The translations under genes and the position numbers were made by a program. Below the pieces are notes generated by a model that was not told the DNA's origin, ran no database searches, and saw only the letters and a program-made list of their open reading frames with translations. Positions 44,831 through 53,477 of a DNA stretch of 64,000 bases are shown piece by piece (position 1 is the stretch's first letter; the number at the start of each line of letters is the position of its first letter). The stretch comes from Paraburkholderia aspalathi (GTDB lineage Bacteria > Pseudomonadota > Gammaproteobacteria > Burkholderiales > Burkholderiaceae), in assembly GCF_900116445.1 (NCBI RefSeq), contig NZ_FPBH01000025.1, positions 96,047 through 160,046 on the forward strand, given 5' to 3'.

Positions 44831-46248
44831 GCCTCGTGGGCGCGCAGGAAGCGGAAGAATTCGACGCCTTCACGCAGGCGCCGTTTCATCATGTCCCAGC
44901 TCGTGAGCATCTCGCGCAGAATTTCCCAGATCTTCGACGGACGGAAATAGAAGCGCTTATAGAAGTTTTCGAGCTGGTGGTAAATCTCGTCACGCGACAG
45001 ATGCGGATAGCCGATCGCGGCGAGCTGCACCCCTGACTTGCTGACGAGGTTGATGACCTTGTTCTCTTCCAGCCAGCCGTTTTCGACCGCCTGGTTGTAG
45101 AGCGTCGTGCCGGGATAGGGAGCCGCGAGCGACACCTGAATCGTATGCGGATTGATTTCCTTCGCGTACTCGATGGTTTTCTGGATCGTGTCCTGTGTCT
45201 CGCCAGGCAGGCCGAGAATAAAGGTGCCGTGAATCTTGATGCCGAGCTTGCGGCAATCTTCGCTGAAGCGGCGCGCAATGTCGGTGCGCAGGCCCTTCTT
45301 GATGTTCAGCAGAATCTGGTCGTCGCCCGATTCATAGCCCACCAGCAGCAGGCGCAGGCCGTTTTCCTTCATGATCTTCAACGTCGCGTACGGCACGTTC
45401 GCCTTCGCATTGCACGACCACGTCACACCCAGTTTGCCGAGACCGCGGGCGATCTCCTCGACGCGCGGCTTGAAGTCGGTGAAGGTGTCGTCGTCGAACA
45501 TGATCTCCTTGACTTCAGGCATGTTGTCGCGAATCCACTTCACTTCTTCGAGCACGTTCTCGGTCGAACGCGTGCGGTAGCGATGCCCGCCCACCGTTTG
45601 CGGCCACAGGCAGAACGTGCATTTCGAACGGCAGCCGCGGCCCGTGTAAATCGACACGTACGGGTGCTTCAGATAGCCGATGAAATAGTTGTCGATCTTC
45701 AGATCGCGCTTGTAGACGGGCGCCACGAACGGCAACTCGTCCATGTTCTCCAGGATAGGGCGCGCTTCGTTGTGCTCGATCGAACCGTCTGCCGCGCGAT
45801 AGCTCAGACCTTTGATGCCGGCGAACGGTTTGCCCTCGGCAACTTCCTGGCAGGTGAAGTCGAATTCTTCACGGCAGACGAAATCGATCGCCTCGCTCGC
45901 GGTCAGCGAATTGTGCGGATCGACCGCGACCTTCGCGCCGACCATCCCGATCAGCACCGAAGGCTTGCGCTTCTTCAGGTCTTCGGCGAACAGTGCGTCG
46001 GTGGGGAAAGACGGTGTGCTGGTGTGGATCACCACCAGGTCATATTGCTGTGCTATGTCGAGCGACGCTTCGACGGACAAGCCGTCGGCGGGGGCATCGA
46101 GTACGCGGCTATCGGGCACGAGCGCGGCGGGCTGCGCGAGCCACGTCGGATACCAGAACGAGCGTACTTCACGCTTGGCCTGGTAGCGCGATCCCGCGCC
46201 ACCATCGAAGCCGTCATACGACGGCGCTTGCAAGAAGAGGGTTTTCAT
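44827..46248 (-). CDS. hpnJ: Hopanoid radical SAM enzyme HpnJ
   Basis: 473 residues. N-terminal B12-binding-like domain (about 1-160), then radical SAM domain with CRSKCTFC (CxxxCxxC) after YTGRG, which binds the [4Fe-4S] cluster and SAM. HpnJ converts glucosaminyl bacteriohopanetetrol towards the cyclitol ether form. It is the first gene of a three-gene operon (hpnJ, glycosyltransferase, hpnL) and lies behind the box promoter at 46341-46373. GCTGGAG upstream gives the ribosome site. Confidence 0.92.
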   Translation of the reverse strand: MKTLFLQAPSYDGFDGGAGSRYQAKREVRSFWYPTWLAQPAALVPDSRVLDAPADGLSVEASLDIAQQYDLVVIHTSTPSFPTDALFAEDLKKRKPSVLIGMVGAKVAVDPHNSLTASEAIDFVCREEFDFTCQEVAEGKPFAGIKGLSYRAADGSIEHNEARPILENMDELPFVAPVYKRDLKIDNYFIGYLKHPYVSIYTGRGCRSKCTFCLWPQTVGGHRYRTRSTENVLEEVKWIRDNMPEVKEIMFDDDTFTDFKPRVEEIARGLGKLGVTWSCNAKANVPYATLKIMKENGLRLLLVGYESGDDQILLNIKKGLRTDIARRFSEDCRKLGIKIHGTFILGLPGETQDTIQKTIEYAKEINPHTIQVSLAAPYPGTTLYNQAVENGWLEENKVINLVSKSGVQLAAIGYPHLSRDEIYHQLENFYKRFYFRPSKIWEILREMLTSWDMMKRRLREGVEFFRFLRAHEA

Positions 46249-46340
46249 GAATGCTCCAGCAAGCCTTAGATCGGCGCTTTCAGTTTTCTGTCGGAAAACT
46301 ATCGGAACTATTGCCCGCGGGGATACGGGTGGTCGCGGAG

Positions 46341-46373
46341 ATACTACGGAGCAAAGCTGAAGGAAACCTTAAG
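46341..46373 (-). promoter_or_regulatory. PmrA/QseB-type box and -10 of the hpnJ operon
   Basis: Minus strand: CTTAAG (46373-46368), GTTTC, CTTCAG (46362-46357), 10 bp, TAGTAT (46346-46341). The box and its five-base spacer are identical to those at 40320-40352 (23 matching bases in all, counted on the plus strand at 46354-46376), and the distance to the -10 is the same. Confidence 0.78.
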
Positions 46374-46512
46374 GAAAATACTCCCGGCCCGCCTGGCCAC
46401 GTCCGCCATAGCGTCCAACCTGCTTTGATTGTGAGTTTTTATTCGTTCAGTTCGGCATGCGCATTGACTACATTGATCGGTCACAACTAAACGACCATCA
46501 CAGGACCAGTCA

Positions 46513-47574
46513 ATGAAAATCCCGCGGGGCACGGCGCGCTTTTCGCTTTCTTCGATTTCCTCACACCCGCGGCATGCGCGACGTCTGCAAGCCGGCCTGA
46601 GCGCGTTGCTGATCGCGGCAACGGCCACGCTCGCCCTTCTTGCACCGGGTATCGCACGCGCCGCGCCGCCGGCCGAACTGAAACTCGACTACGCTTACTA
46701 TTCACCGGAAAGCCTCGTCATCAAGCGCAACGGCTGGCTCGAGCAGGAACTCGCGCCGCAGCACACCGAGGTCAAATGGGTGCTGAGCCTCGGCAGCAAT
46801 CGCGCACTCGAATATCTGAACAGCGGTGCAATCGACATTGGCTCGACAGCGGGCCTGGCCGCCGTGCTCGCCAAAGCCAACGGCAATCCGATTCGCGCGG
46901 TGTACGTTTTCTCGCGCCCTGAATGGACCGCGCTCGTGGTGCGCAAGGACTCGCCGATCAAAACCCTCGCGGACCTGAAGGGCAAGAAGATCGCCGCCAC
47001 CAAGGGCACGGACCCGTTCCTCTTCACACTACGCGCACTGCACACCGCAGGCCTCTCGCGCGACGACGTGGAGATCGTCAACCTTCAGCATCCGGACGGG
47101 CGCACCGCACTCGCCAACGGCCAGGTGGACGCCTGGGCCGGCCTCGATCCGCACATGGCCGCCGCGCAAATCGACGACGGCGCGAAGCTGCTGTATCGCA
47201 ACGTCGACTTCAATACGTGGGGCCTGCTCGACGCCCGCGAGGATTTCATTCGCGATCATCCCGAGACGCTCGCGCAGGTGCTCAAGGTGTACGAAAAAGC
47301 GCGCCTGTGGATCGCCGCGCATCCGGACGAAACTGCGAAGATCATCTCGGAAGAATCGAAGCTGTCGCTGCCGGTCGCCAAACTGCAACTGAGCCGCAAC
47401 GATTTCAGTCATCCGCAGCCGGGCACTCAGCAACTTGCCGCGCTCAAGGCGGCCGCGCCGATTCTCACGCAGGAGCAACTGGTGAAACCGGGCACAGATC
47501 TGAATCAGGTCATCGACGCCTTGATCGACGTGAAGACGGCGCAACCTGTTATCGCCGCGAACAGCGGCCAGTGA
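46513..47574 (+). CDS. Sulfonate-type ABC transporter substrate-binding protein
   Basis: 353 residues. A long N-terminal region with a signal peptide (LLIAATATLALLAPGIARA) precedes an NMT1/SsuA-like binding domain: KLDYAYYSPESLVIKRNGWLEQEL, LGSNRALEYLNSGAIDIGSTAG, KIAATKGTDPFLF. It probably binds aliphatic sulfonates in the periplasm. No ssuD monooxygenase is in the window; a TauD-like dioxygenase is about 9 kb away. First gene of a three-gene operon, divergent from hpnJ. Confidence 0.85.
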   Translation: MKIPRGTARFSLSSISSHPRHARRLQAGLSALLIAATATLALLAPGIARAAPPAELKLDYAYYSPESLVIKRNGWLEQELAPQHTEVKWVLSLGSNRALEYLNSGAIDIGSTAGLAAVLAKANGNPIRAVYVFSRPEWTALVVRKDSPIKTLADLKGKKIAATKGTDPFLFTLRALHTAGLSRDDVEIVNLQHPDGRTALANGQVDAWAGLDPHMAAAQIDDGAKLLYRNVDFNTWGLLDAREDFIRDHPETLAQVLKVYEKARLWIAAHPDETAKIISEESKLSLPVAKLQLSRNDFSHPQPGTQQLAALKAAAPILTQEQLVKPGTDLNQVIDALIDVKTAQPVIAANSGQ

Positions 47575-47596
47575 GCCGGTGCGCCCACCGCTCCCG

Positions 47597-48517
47597 ATGA
47601 CCCTCCGACCGACTCCCATGGCTACCGACGAATCGCTCGGACTTCAGCACCGATCGCACACAACGGATGAACACGCGAGGCATCGCGCGCCGCAAGCCGC
47701 CGATGCAACGCGGGTCGCGCCGCGACCGCGCGATCCGCTCAAGCGCTGGCGCATTGCCGGATTAATCCTGCCGCTTGCCTTTCTTGCCGCGATCGAAGTG
47801 CTGGTGCGTGCGTCGGTGTTGCCGGCGCACCTCGTGCCGGCGCCGAGCACGATTGCTGAAACGCTGTGGCAACTGGGCGGCGAGCGTCTGGCCCGCCACA
47901 TCGGCGCCAGCTCGATGCGCGTACTCGCGGGTTTCGGCATCGGCTCCGCACTCGCCCTTCTGTTCGGTGGGGCGATGGGTTTGAGCCGCCGCCTCGACGC
48001 CCTTCTCGACCCTGCGTTTCAGGCCCTGCGCGCGATTCCGTCGCTCGCCTGGGTGCCGATTCTGCTGCTGTGGATGGGCATCGACGAGGCGCCGAAAATC
48101 ACGCTCGTTGCCATCGGCGCGTTTTTTCCGGTGCAATTGAGCGTCGTGGCCGGTATTCGTGGCGTCGACAGAAAACTGATCGAACTCGGCGAAGTCAACC
48201 GGTTGAGTCCGCGGGCGCTATTCACGCGCATCCTGTTGCCCGCGTCATTGCCGCAGATCTTCACCGGACTGCGCACGGGCTTGAGTCTCGCGTGGATGTT
48301 CATGGTCGCCGCCGAACTGATTGCCGCCACTCGCGGCCTCGGTTATCTGCTGAGCGATGGCCGCGAAACCGGCCGGCCCGATCTCGTGTTCGGCGCAATT
48401 CTGTTGCTCGCACTGCTCGGCAAGCTCAGCGACAGCATTCTTAAAACGATCGAAGCGCGTGTGCTGTCATGGCGCGATACCGCGGACGAACCATCTTCCT
48501 CGCGAGGTGCGCGATGA
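47597..48517 (+). CDS. Sulfonate-type ABC transporter permease
   Basis: 306 residues with about six membrane helices and the binding-protein-dependent transport (EAA) loop around GVDRKLIELGEVNRLSPRALFTRILLPASLPQIF. It is the SsuC-like membrane channel. Start is uncertain: GTG 47579, ATG 47597 or ATG 47618 are in frame, none with a clear ribosome site, and translation is probably coupled to the gene before. It overlaps the ATPase gene by 4 bp. Confidence 0.87.
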   Translation: MTLRPTPMATDESLGLQHRSHTTDEHARHRAPQAADATRVAPRPRDPLKRWRIAGLILPLAFLAAIEVLVRASVLPAHLVPAPSTIAETLWQLGGERLARHIGASSMRVLAGFGIGSALALLFGGAMGLSRRLDALLDPAFQALRAIPSLAWVPILLLWMGIDEAPKITLVAIGAFFPVQLSVVAGIRGVDRKLIELGEVNRLSPRALFTRILLPASLPQIFTGLRTGLSLAWMFMVAAELIAATRGLGYLLSDGRETGRPDLVFGAILLLALLGKLSDSILKTIEARVLSWRDTADEPSSSRGAR

Positions 48518-49287
48518 ACGCGGCAGATCTTTCAAGTCAGGCGCCGCTGCTCCAGGTTCGTGCCGTGAGCAAGCGCTACGAAGCGCGCGCGGTGCTCGAA
48601 CGCGTGACGTTCGGTATCCGGCGTGGAGAGATCGTGAGCCTGGTCGGCCCGAGCGGCTGTGGCAAGAGCACGTTGCTGCGCGTGCTGGCCGGCCTCGATC
48701 GTGACTTCGAGGGAGAGATTTTGCTCGACGGGCTGGCGCAACACGGCCCATCGCCGCGCCTCGGCGTGATCTTTCAGGAGCCGCGGCTGCTGCCGTGGCT
48801 GAGCGTGGCCGATAACATCGCATTTTCCGCCGGTCCACGGCGAGGCGCGGCCCCGCGTGTAGGCCAACTGCTCGATGAGGTCGGTCTGGCCGGCACCGGC
48901 GCGGCGTTGCCCAAGCAGCTTTCGGGTGGCATGGCGCAACGTGTGGCGCTCGCGCGTGGCCTCTTCTCCCAGCCCGACCTGTTGCTGCTCGACGAGCCGT
49001 TTAGCGCCGTCGACGCGATGACCCGCATGCGTCTGCAGGACCTCTTGCTGTCTCTGACGCGCGCGCACGGCACAGCAGCGCTGATCGTCACGCATGATCT
49101 GGATGAGGCCCTGTATCTGTCCGATCGCGTCCTGCTGCTCAACACGGCGGGCCAGCGTGGCGCCCGGCTGGTGCGCGACATCGACGTAGCCGCAGCGCAT
49201 CCGCGTGACCGGCGCGACACGGCGCTCGCCGGCGTGCGAAACGAATTGATCGATGGGATGGGTGAGACGCGAAACGCTTACGCGTAA
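48514..49287 (+). CDS. Sulfonate-type ABC transporter ATP-binding protein
   Basis: 257 residues, SsuB/TauB-like. Walker A GPSGCGKST, signature LSGGMAQRVALARG, Walker B LLLLDEPF and the switch His in IVTHDLDEAL are all present. It powers the importer encoded with the two genes before it. The ATG overlaps the permease stop (ATGA). Confidence 0.92.
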   Translation: MNAADLSSQAPLLQVRAVSKRYEARAVLERVTFGIRRGEIVSLVGPSGCGKSTLLRVLAGLDRDFEGEILLDGLAQHGPSPRLGVIFQEPRLLPWLSVADNIAFSAGPRRGAAPRVGQLLDEVGLAGTGAALPKQLSGGMAQRVALARGLFSQPDLLLLDEPFSAVDAMTRMRLQDLLLSLTRAHGTAALIVTHDLDEALYLSDRVLLLNTAGQRGARLVRDIDVAAAHPRDRRDTALAGVRNELIDGMGETRNAYA

Positions 49288-49348
49288 CCCGACTCGCGTC
49301 GTGCGTTAGAAGCGCGAGCACATCGCGGTTGGGCGCGATCAACCACTC

Positions 49349-49378
49349 CCGGTCCGCCCGCCTGCGCGCGCGGACCGG
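49349..49378 (-). terminator. GC-rich hairpin after the cold-shock gene
   Basis: CCGGTCCGC (49349-49357) pairs with GCGGACCGG (49370-49378), ten bp past the cold-shock gene stop and about 60 bp after the convergent ABC gene. No U-run follows on either strand, so intrinsic termination is uncertain. Confidence 0.35.
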
Positions 49379-49387
49379 TCACTGCTT

Positions 49388-49591
49388 TTACACCGGCTTG
49401 ATGTCCGCCGCCTGCTTGCCCTTCGGTCCCTGCTTGATTTCGAAGCTGACCTTCTGGTTTTCCTGCAGCGATTTGAACCCTTCGCTGCGAATTTCCGAGA
49501 AATGGGCAAACAGATCCTCGCCACCGTCGTCCGGTGTGATAAAGCCAAAGCCCTTTGCGTCATTGAACCACTTCACTGTACCGGTTGGCAT
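49388..49591 (-). CDS. Cold-shock protein, CspA family
   Basis: 67 residues. RNP1 and RNP2 motifs KGFGFI and DLFAHFS are intact, and it starts MPTGTVKWFN, the standard cold-shock start. It binds single-stranded RNA and DNA and acts as an RNA chaperone. AGGAA lies upstream of the ATG at 49591; the frame extends 13 codons further without support. Confidence 0.95.
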   Translation of the reverse strand: MPTGTVKWFNDAKGFGFITPDDGGEDLFAHFSEIRSEGFKSLQENQKVSFEIKQGPKGKQAADIKPV

Positions 49592-49902
49592 GTCGATTCC
49601 TCGTTTGCACCTTGGTTGATTGGGTTGCATTCACCAGCTTGCGCCGGTTCTTGCTACTGCTGCTTGACTTTACGCCTGTTTGCGCGGCGCCGCTCACGTA
49701 ACCCTCAGCTACCCGTTTGTCCACCGCGGCAATCGGAGTAGCAAAGCCCGTGCCGCCCGTCGCCCGTGGGCTCTGCGCCGATGCGATTGCGCGCAATCAG
49801 ATAAGATGACTGCTATCGGCAGTCCATCCTTGGCCGCGCAGCGTCAGCCCAATGCATCACGGCCGCGCGACCTATCGTTCTCCCCACTTACAGGAACCCA
49901 GC
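49592..49902. other. Divergent leader region between cold-shock and aldehyde dehydrogenase genes
   Basis: 311 bp without a gene. It must hold promoters for both neighbours. A perfect ATTGCGCGCAAT palindrome lies at 49786-49797, followed by TAAGAT (49802-49807) which may be a -10 for the downstream gene; no good -35 is visible. The cold-shock side would have the long 5' leader usual for this family. Confidence 0.45.
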
Positions 49903-51348
49903 ATGGCCACCTCGAGCTATACCGACACCCGTCTTCTGATCAATGGCGAATGGTGCGACGCAGCCAGCGGCAAAACCCTCGACGTCATCAACCCTGCCAC
50001 CGGCAAGCCCATCGGCAAGGTGGCTCACGCCAGCATCCCTGATCTGGATCGCGCGCTAGCCGCCGCACAACGCGGTTTCGAAGCCTGGCGCAAGATTCCG
50101 GCCAACGAACGCGCCACCACCATGCGAAAGGCCGCGGCACTCGTGCGCGAACGTGCTTCCGACATCGCCCGCCTGATGGTGCAGGAACAGGGCAAGCCGT
50201 TTGCCGAGGCGCGCGTCGAAATGCTGTCCGCCGCGGACATCATCGAATGGTTCGCCGACGAAGGCCGCCGCGTCTACGGCCGGGTCGTGCCGCCGCGCAA
50301 TCTCGCAGTGCAGCAAACCGTGCTCAAGGAGCCGATCGGCCCGGTGGCGGCCTTCACGCCGTGGAATTTCCCGGTCAACCAGGTCGTGCGCAAGCTGAGC
50401 GCGGCGCTCGCGAGCGGCTGCTCGTTCCTCGTCAAGGCGCCGGAAGAAACCCCGGCGTCACCGGCGGCGCTGCTGCAGGCGTTCGTTGAAGCCGGTGTGC
50501 CGGCCGGTACGGTCGGCCTCGTGTTCGGCGACCCGGCGGAGATTTCCAGCTACCTGATCCCGCATCCGGTGATCCGCAAGGTCACGTTCACCGGTTCGAC
50601 GCCGGTCGGCAAGCAACTGGCCGCGCTGGCGGGCTCCCACATGAAGCGCGCAACGATGGAGCTGGGCGGTCATGCGCCTGTCATCGTGGCCGAAGACGCC
50701 GACGTGGCGCTGGCCATCAAGGCCGCGGGCGCCGCGAAGTTCCGCAATGCCGGCCAGGTCTGCATCTCGCCGACGCGCTTTCTGGTGCACAACAGCATCC
50801 GCGAAGAATTCGCCGCGGCGCTCGTCAAGCATGCTGAAGGCCTCAAGCTCGGCGACGGTCTGGCGGAAGGCACAACCATCGGACCACTCGCCAATGCGCG
50901 CCGTCTCACCGCGATGAGCAAGGTGCTCGACGACGCGCGCAAGACCGGCGCGAAGGTCGAGACGGGCGGTGAGCGCGTGGGCTCGGAAGGCAACTTCTTC
51001 GCGCCGACCGTGCTGACCAACGTGTCGCTCGACTCGGACGTGTTCAACAACGAGCCGTTCGGCCCGATCGCCGCGATCCGCGGTTTCGACACGCTCGAAG
51101 AAGCGATCGCCGAAGCGAACCGTCTGCCGTTCGGTCTCGCCGGTTATGCGTTCACGAAGTCGTTCCGCAACGTGCATCTGCTGTCGCAACAGATGGAAGT
51201 CGGCATGCTGTGGATCAACCAGCCTGCTACGCCCTGGCCGGAAATGCCGTTTGGCGGCGTGAAGGATTCGGGCTACGGCTCTGAAGGCGGCCCGGAAGCG
51301 ATGGAAGCCTATCTGGTTACCAAGTCGGTTTCGGTGACTGCGGCTTAA
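49903..51348 (+). CDS. NAD(P)-dependent succinate-semialdehyde dehydrogenase-like
   Basis: 481 residues of the aldehyde dehydrogenase family. The general-base Glu is in MELGGH and the catalytic Cys in NAGQVC. Sequence texture (TPWNFPVNQVVRKLSAALASGCS, GGVKDSGYGSEGG) is of the GabD/SSADH group, which oxidises succinate semialdehyde to succinate, though related alpha-ketoglutarate semialdehyde dehydrogenases look similar. Start at 49903 is preceded by CAGGAACC; the frame extends upstream to 49852 without family sequence. Followed by a strong terminator. Confidence 0.85.
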   Translation: MATSSYTDTRLLINGEWCDAASGKTLDVINPATGKPIGKVAHASIPDLDRALAAAQRGFEAWRKIPANERATTMRKAAALVRERASDIARLMVQEQGKPFAEARVEMLSAADIIEWFADEGRRVYGRVVPPRNLAVQQTVLKEPIGPVAAFTPWNFPVNQVVRKLSAALASGCSFLVKAPEETPASPAALLQAFVEAGVPAGTVGLVFGDPAEISSYLIPHPVIRKVTFTGSTPVGKQLAALAGSHMKRATMELGGHAPVIVAEDADVALAIKAAGAAKFRNAGQVCISPTRFLVHNSIREEFAAALVKHAEGLKLGDGLAEGTTIGPLANARRLTAMSKVLDDARKTGAKVETGGERVGSEGNFFAPTVLTNVSLDSDVFNNEPFGPIAAIRGFDTLEEAIAEANRLPFGLAGYAFTKSFRNVHLLSQQMEVGMLWINQPATPWPEMPFGGVKDSGYGSEGGPEAMEAYLVTKSVSVTAA

Positions 51349-51426
51349 GACGCCGAAGACCGTCGTCAGGTTTTCGGTTCAGGGCGAGGTTTCTGACTTC
51401 GCCCGCCTGATTGATTGCTGTGCCAG

Positions 51427-51460
51427 GTCCGCGAGCGCTCGTTCGCGGACTTTTTTGTTT
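51427..51460 (+). terminator. Intrinsic terminator after the aldehyde dehydrogenase gene
   Basis: Perfect 8-bp stem GTCCGCGA (51427-51434) with TCGCGGAC (51443-51450), then TTTTTTGTTT. Confidence 0.85.
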
Positions 51461-51500
51461 ATTGCAACTTCTCGCTCACGTTCCCCACATTCCTCACGTC

Positions 51501-52076
51501 ATGCAACCCATACTGATCGGACAGGCCGTCGAACTCAGGCCACTTCTGCCGGAACACGCCCAGGCGCTGCTCGACGCCGCCGCGGACGGGCAATTGTGGA
51601 ATATGAAGCTGACTGTCGTGCCGGGTCCTGAAACCATCGGCAGCTATATGGCAACCGCGCTCGATGGGCGTGCGGCCGGCACCGTAATGCCGTTTGTGAT
51701 CGTGAGGCGCGATACTGCGGCGATTGTCGGCAGCACGCGGTTCTGGAAAATCGACCGGGTGAACCGGAAGCTGGAAATCGGCCACACGTGGCTGGGAGAA
51801 TCGGTGCAGCGCTCACCGGTGAACACGGAGGCGAAGTACCTACTGCTGAGTCATGCGTTCGAAGCAATGCAGTGCGTGCGCGTGCAGTTCACGACTGACG
51901 AGCTCAACGAGAAATCACGAGCGGCGATTCTGCGGATCGGCGCGAAACAGGAAGGGATTGTCCGGCACGAGCGGATCATGCCGGATGGACGCAAGCGCAA
52001 TTCGGTGCGCTTTAGCATCATCGATGAAGAGTGGGCGGAGGTTAAGGCGATGCTGGAGAGGAAGCTGGGGCGGTGA
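51501..52076 (+). CDS. GNAT acetyltransferase, RimJ/RimL-like
   Basis: 191 residues. N-terminal VELRPLLPEHAQALLDAA and the acetyl-CoA region (IGHTWLGESVQRSPVNTEAKYLLL, with FTTDELNEKSRAAILRIG following) match the RimJ/RimL branch of GNAT enzymes that acetylate protein N-termini or small amines. The target is unknown. Start at 51501 chosen because the family begins at MQPILIG; the frame is open to 51411 across the upstream terminator. Confidence 0.85.
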   Translation: MQPILIGQAVELRPLLPEHAQALLDAAADGQLWNMKLTVVPGPETIGSYMATALDGRAAGTVMPFVIVRRDTAAIVGSTRFWKIDRVNRKLEIGHTWLGESVQRSPVNTEAKYLLLSHAFEAMQCVRVQFTTDELNEKSRAAILRIGAKQEGIVRHERIMPDGRKRNSVRFSIIDEEWAEVKAMLERKLGR

Positions 52077-52151
52077 AGCCCCGCCTCCACGTCATGTGAC
52101 TCGTTGTACTTCATCGCGTTCGGGCGCAAACCAGCCGCCCGCCCTACTCCT

Positions 52152-53174
52152 TCAAACGTGCACGTCCCGCTCATTGAGTGGCTGCGGCGGCGTGGTCGCT
52201 GCCGCAAACTCCTCACGCAGCGCATCGCGTGCATGATGCCGGCGCACCCATAGTGCGGTCAGAATCGGCACCAGAATCGCGGTCACGAGACACGCCGTCG
52301 CGACCATCGCCGTCGCCGCCGGCACCAGCGGCTTGAAGCGCGGAATCATCTCGCCGATGATCGCCGGATTCGCCACCGCGGCCCCCGCTGTCGACGAAGC
52401 CGCCAACCCCGCCGCCCCATTGCCGCCCGCGATCCAGCGGTCCGCGAGGATCAGCGGAATGCCCGTCACGACGATCACCCCGAGGCCCAGCACGATGCCT
52501 GGCAAGCCGCTCGTGACGATCACATTCAGGTCGATACCGTTACCGAGCGCGAAGCCGAAAAACGGAATCAGCGGATGCACGCAGCGGCCGAAGAACTCGC
52601 GCAGCTCGCTGTCCAGGTTACCCAACGCGAAGCCGATCAGGAACGGCAGCACCGCGCCGACGAACAGCCTCGGTTCGAAAAACGCGACACCCGTCGCGCC
52701 GAGAATGATCATGCTGACGAGCGGTCCCGATTCGATCGACATCAGGACGAACGCGCCCGCCTCCTCCTTGCTGCCGTATTGCTGCATCACGGCTGCATAG
52801 AGACCGCCATTGGTCATGTCCATCGACGTCGTGATCGCGAGCACCGAGAGGCCCGCGAACAGGCCCGCCTTGACGCCGTCGATCGGAATGAAGTGCGAAG
52901 CAACGATCGTCGCAATCCACGCCACCACCATTTTGGTCACGAGCAGCGTGCCCGACTTGCGCAGCACGACGCCGGTTGCCCGCAGGTCGATCGTCGCGCC
53001 CATGCAGAAGAACCACACCGCCAGAATCGGCACGGTGCCGGTAATCAAGCCATTGGTGAACGACCCGAGGTATTTCCCTCCGCCCGGCGCAAACGTGTGG
53101 ACACAGGCGCCGAGCAGCAGCGGCACCAGCATCAGGCCGCCTGGAATGCGGTCGATGGCCTTCTTGAGCTTCAT
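52152..53174 (-). CDS. kdgT: 2-keto-3-deoxygluconate permease KdgT
   Basis: 340 residues with about ten membrane helices, starting MKLKKAIDRIPGGLMLVPLL, the family's usual start. Glycine-rich helices (LIGFALGNLDSEL, AAGLAASSTAGAAVANPA) are typical of KdgT. It imports 2-keto-3-deoxygluconate, an intermediate of pectin and uronate breakdown, by proton symport. GGAGGAGG lies upstream of the ATG at 53174. Divergent from kduI, with two operator-like boxes between. Confidence 0.92.
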   Translation of the reverse strand: MKLKKAIDRIPGGLMLVPLLLGACVHTFAPGGGKYLGSFTNGLITGTVPILAVWFFCMGATIDLRATGVVLRKSGTLLVTKMVVAWIATIVASHFIPIDGVKAGLFAGLSVLAITTSMDMTNGGLYAAVMQQYGSKEEAGAFVLMSIESGPLVSMIILGATGVAFFEPRLFVGAVLPFLIGFALGNLDSELREFFGRCVHPLIPFFGFALGNGIDLNVIVTSGLPGIVLGLGVIVVTGIPLILADRWIAGGNGAAGLAASSTAGAAVANPAIIGEMIPRFKPLVPAATAMVATACLVTAILVPILTALWVRRHHARDALREEFAAATTPPQPLNERDVHV

Positions 53175-53279
53175 GCCTCCTCCATGGACTTTGCGTCCAG
53201 TTGCCGGGTGGATTACCCGATTCATGTCCCGTTCTTGCGCCGGGCGTCTCCCCTTTCGGCGCAATATAGCACCGCGATA

Positions 53280-53292
53280 GGAACAACGTTCC
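53280..53292. promoter_or_regulatory. Palindromic operator-like box, kdgT side
   Basis: GGAAC-AAC-GTTCC, a perfect inverted repeat with a 3-bp spacer, 106 bp before kdgT. A near copy lies at 53377-53389. It is a likely site for the IclR-family regulator at 55252-56133. Confidence 0.6.
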
Positions 53293-53376
53293 GTTTTTGA
53301 TAGACTTCCTGATCATCGTTTACCCGCGTGTCATTCAGAATGCTTGCCACGCTTGATGTGGCAGTGCAGTATTTTC

Positions 53377-53389
53377 GGACCGCTGTTCC
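53377..53389. promoter_or_regulatory. Palindromic operator-like box, kduI side
   Basis: GGACC-GCT-GTTCC, one mismatch from a perfect palindrome and matching the box at 53280-53292 in form. It lies 88 bp before kduI and next to the AT-rich TATTTAAAAT, a likely promoter part. Confidence 0.55.
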
Positions 53390-53477
53390 ATATTTAAAAT
53401 TCTGCGCTACAGTCGAGAACAGAACGCCGTCGTAAAACGGCTCGGCTAGACACCCCATCCGATCGGAGACAAGAGCA

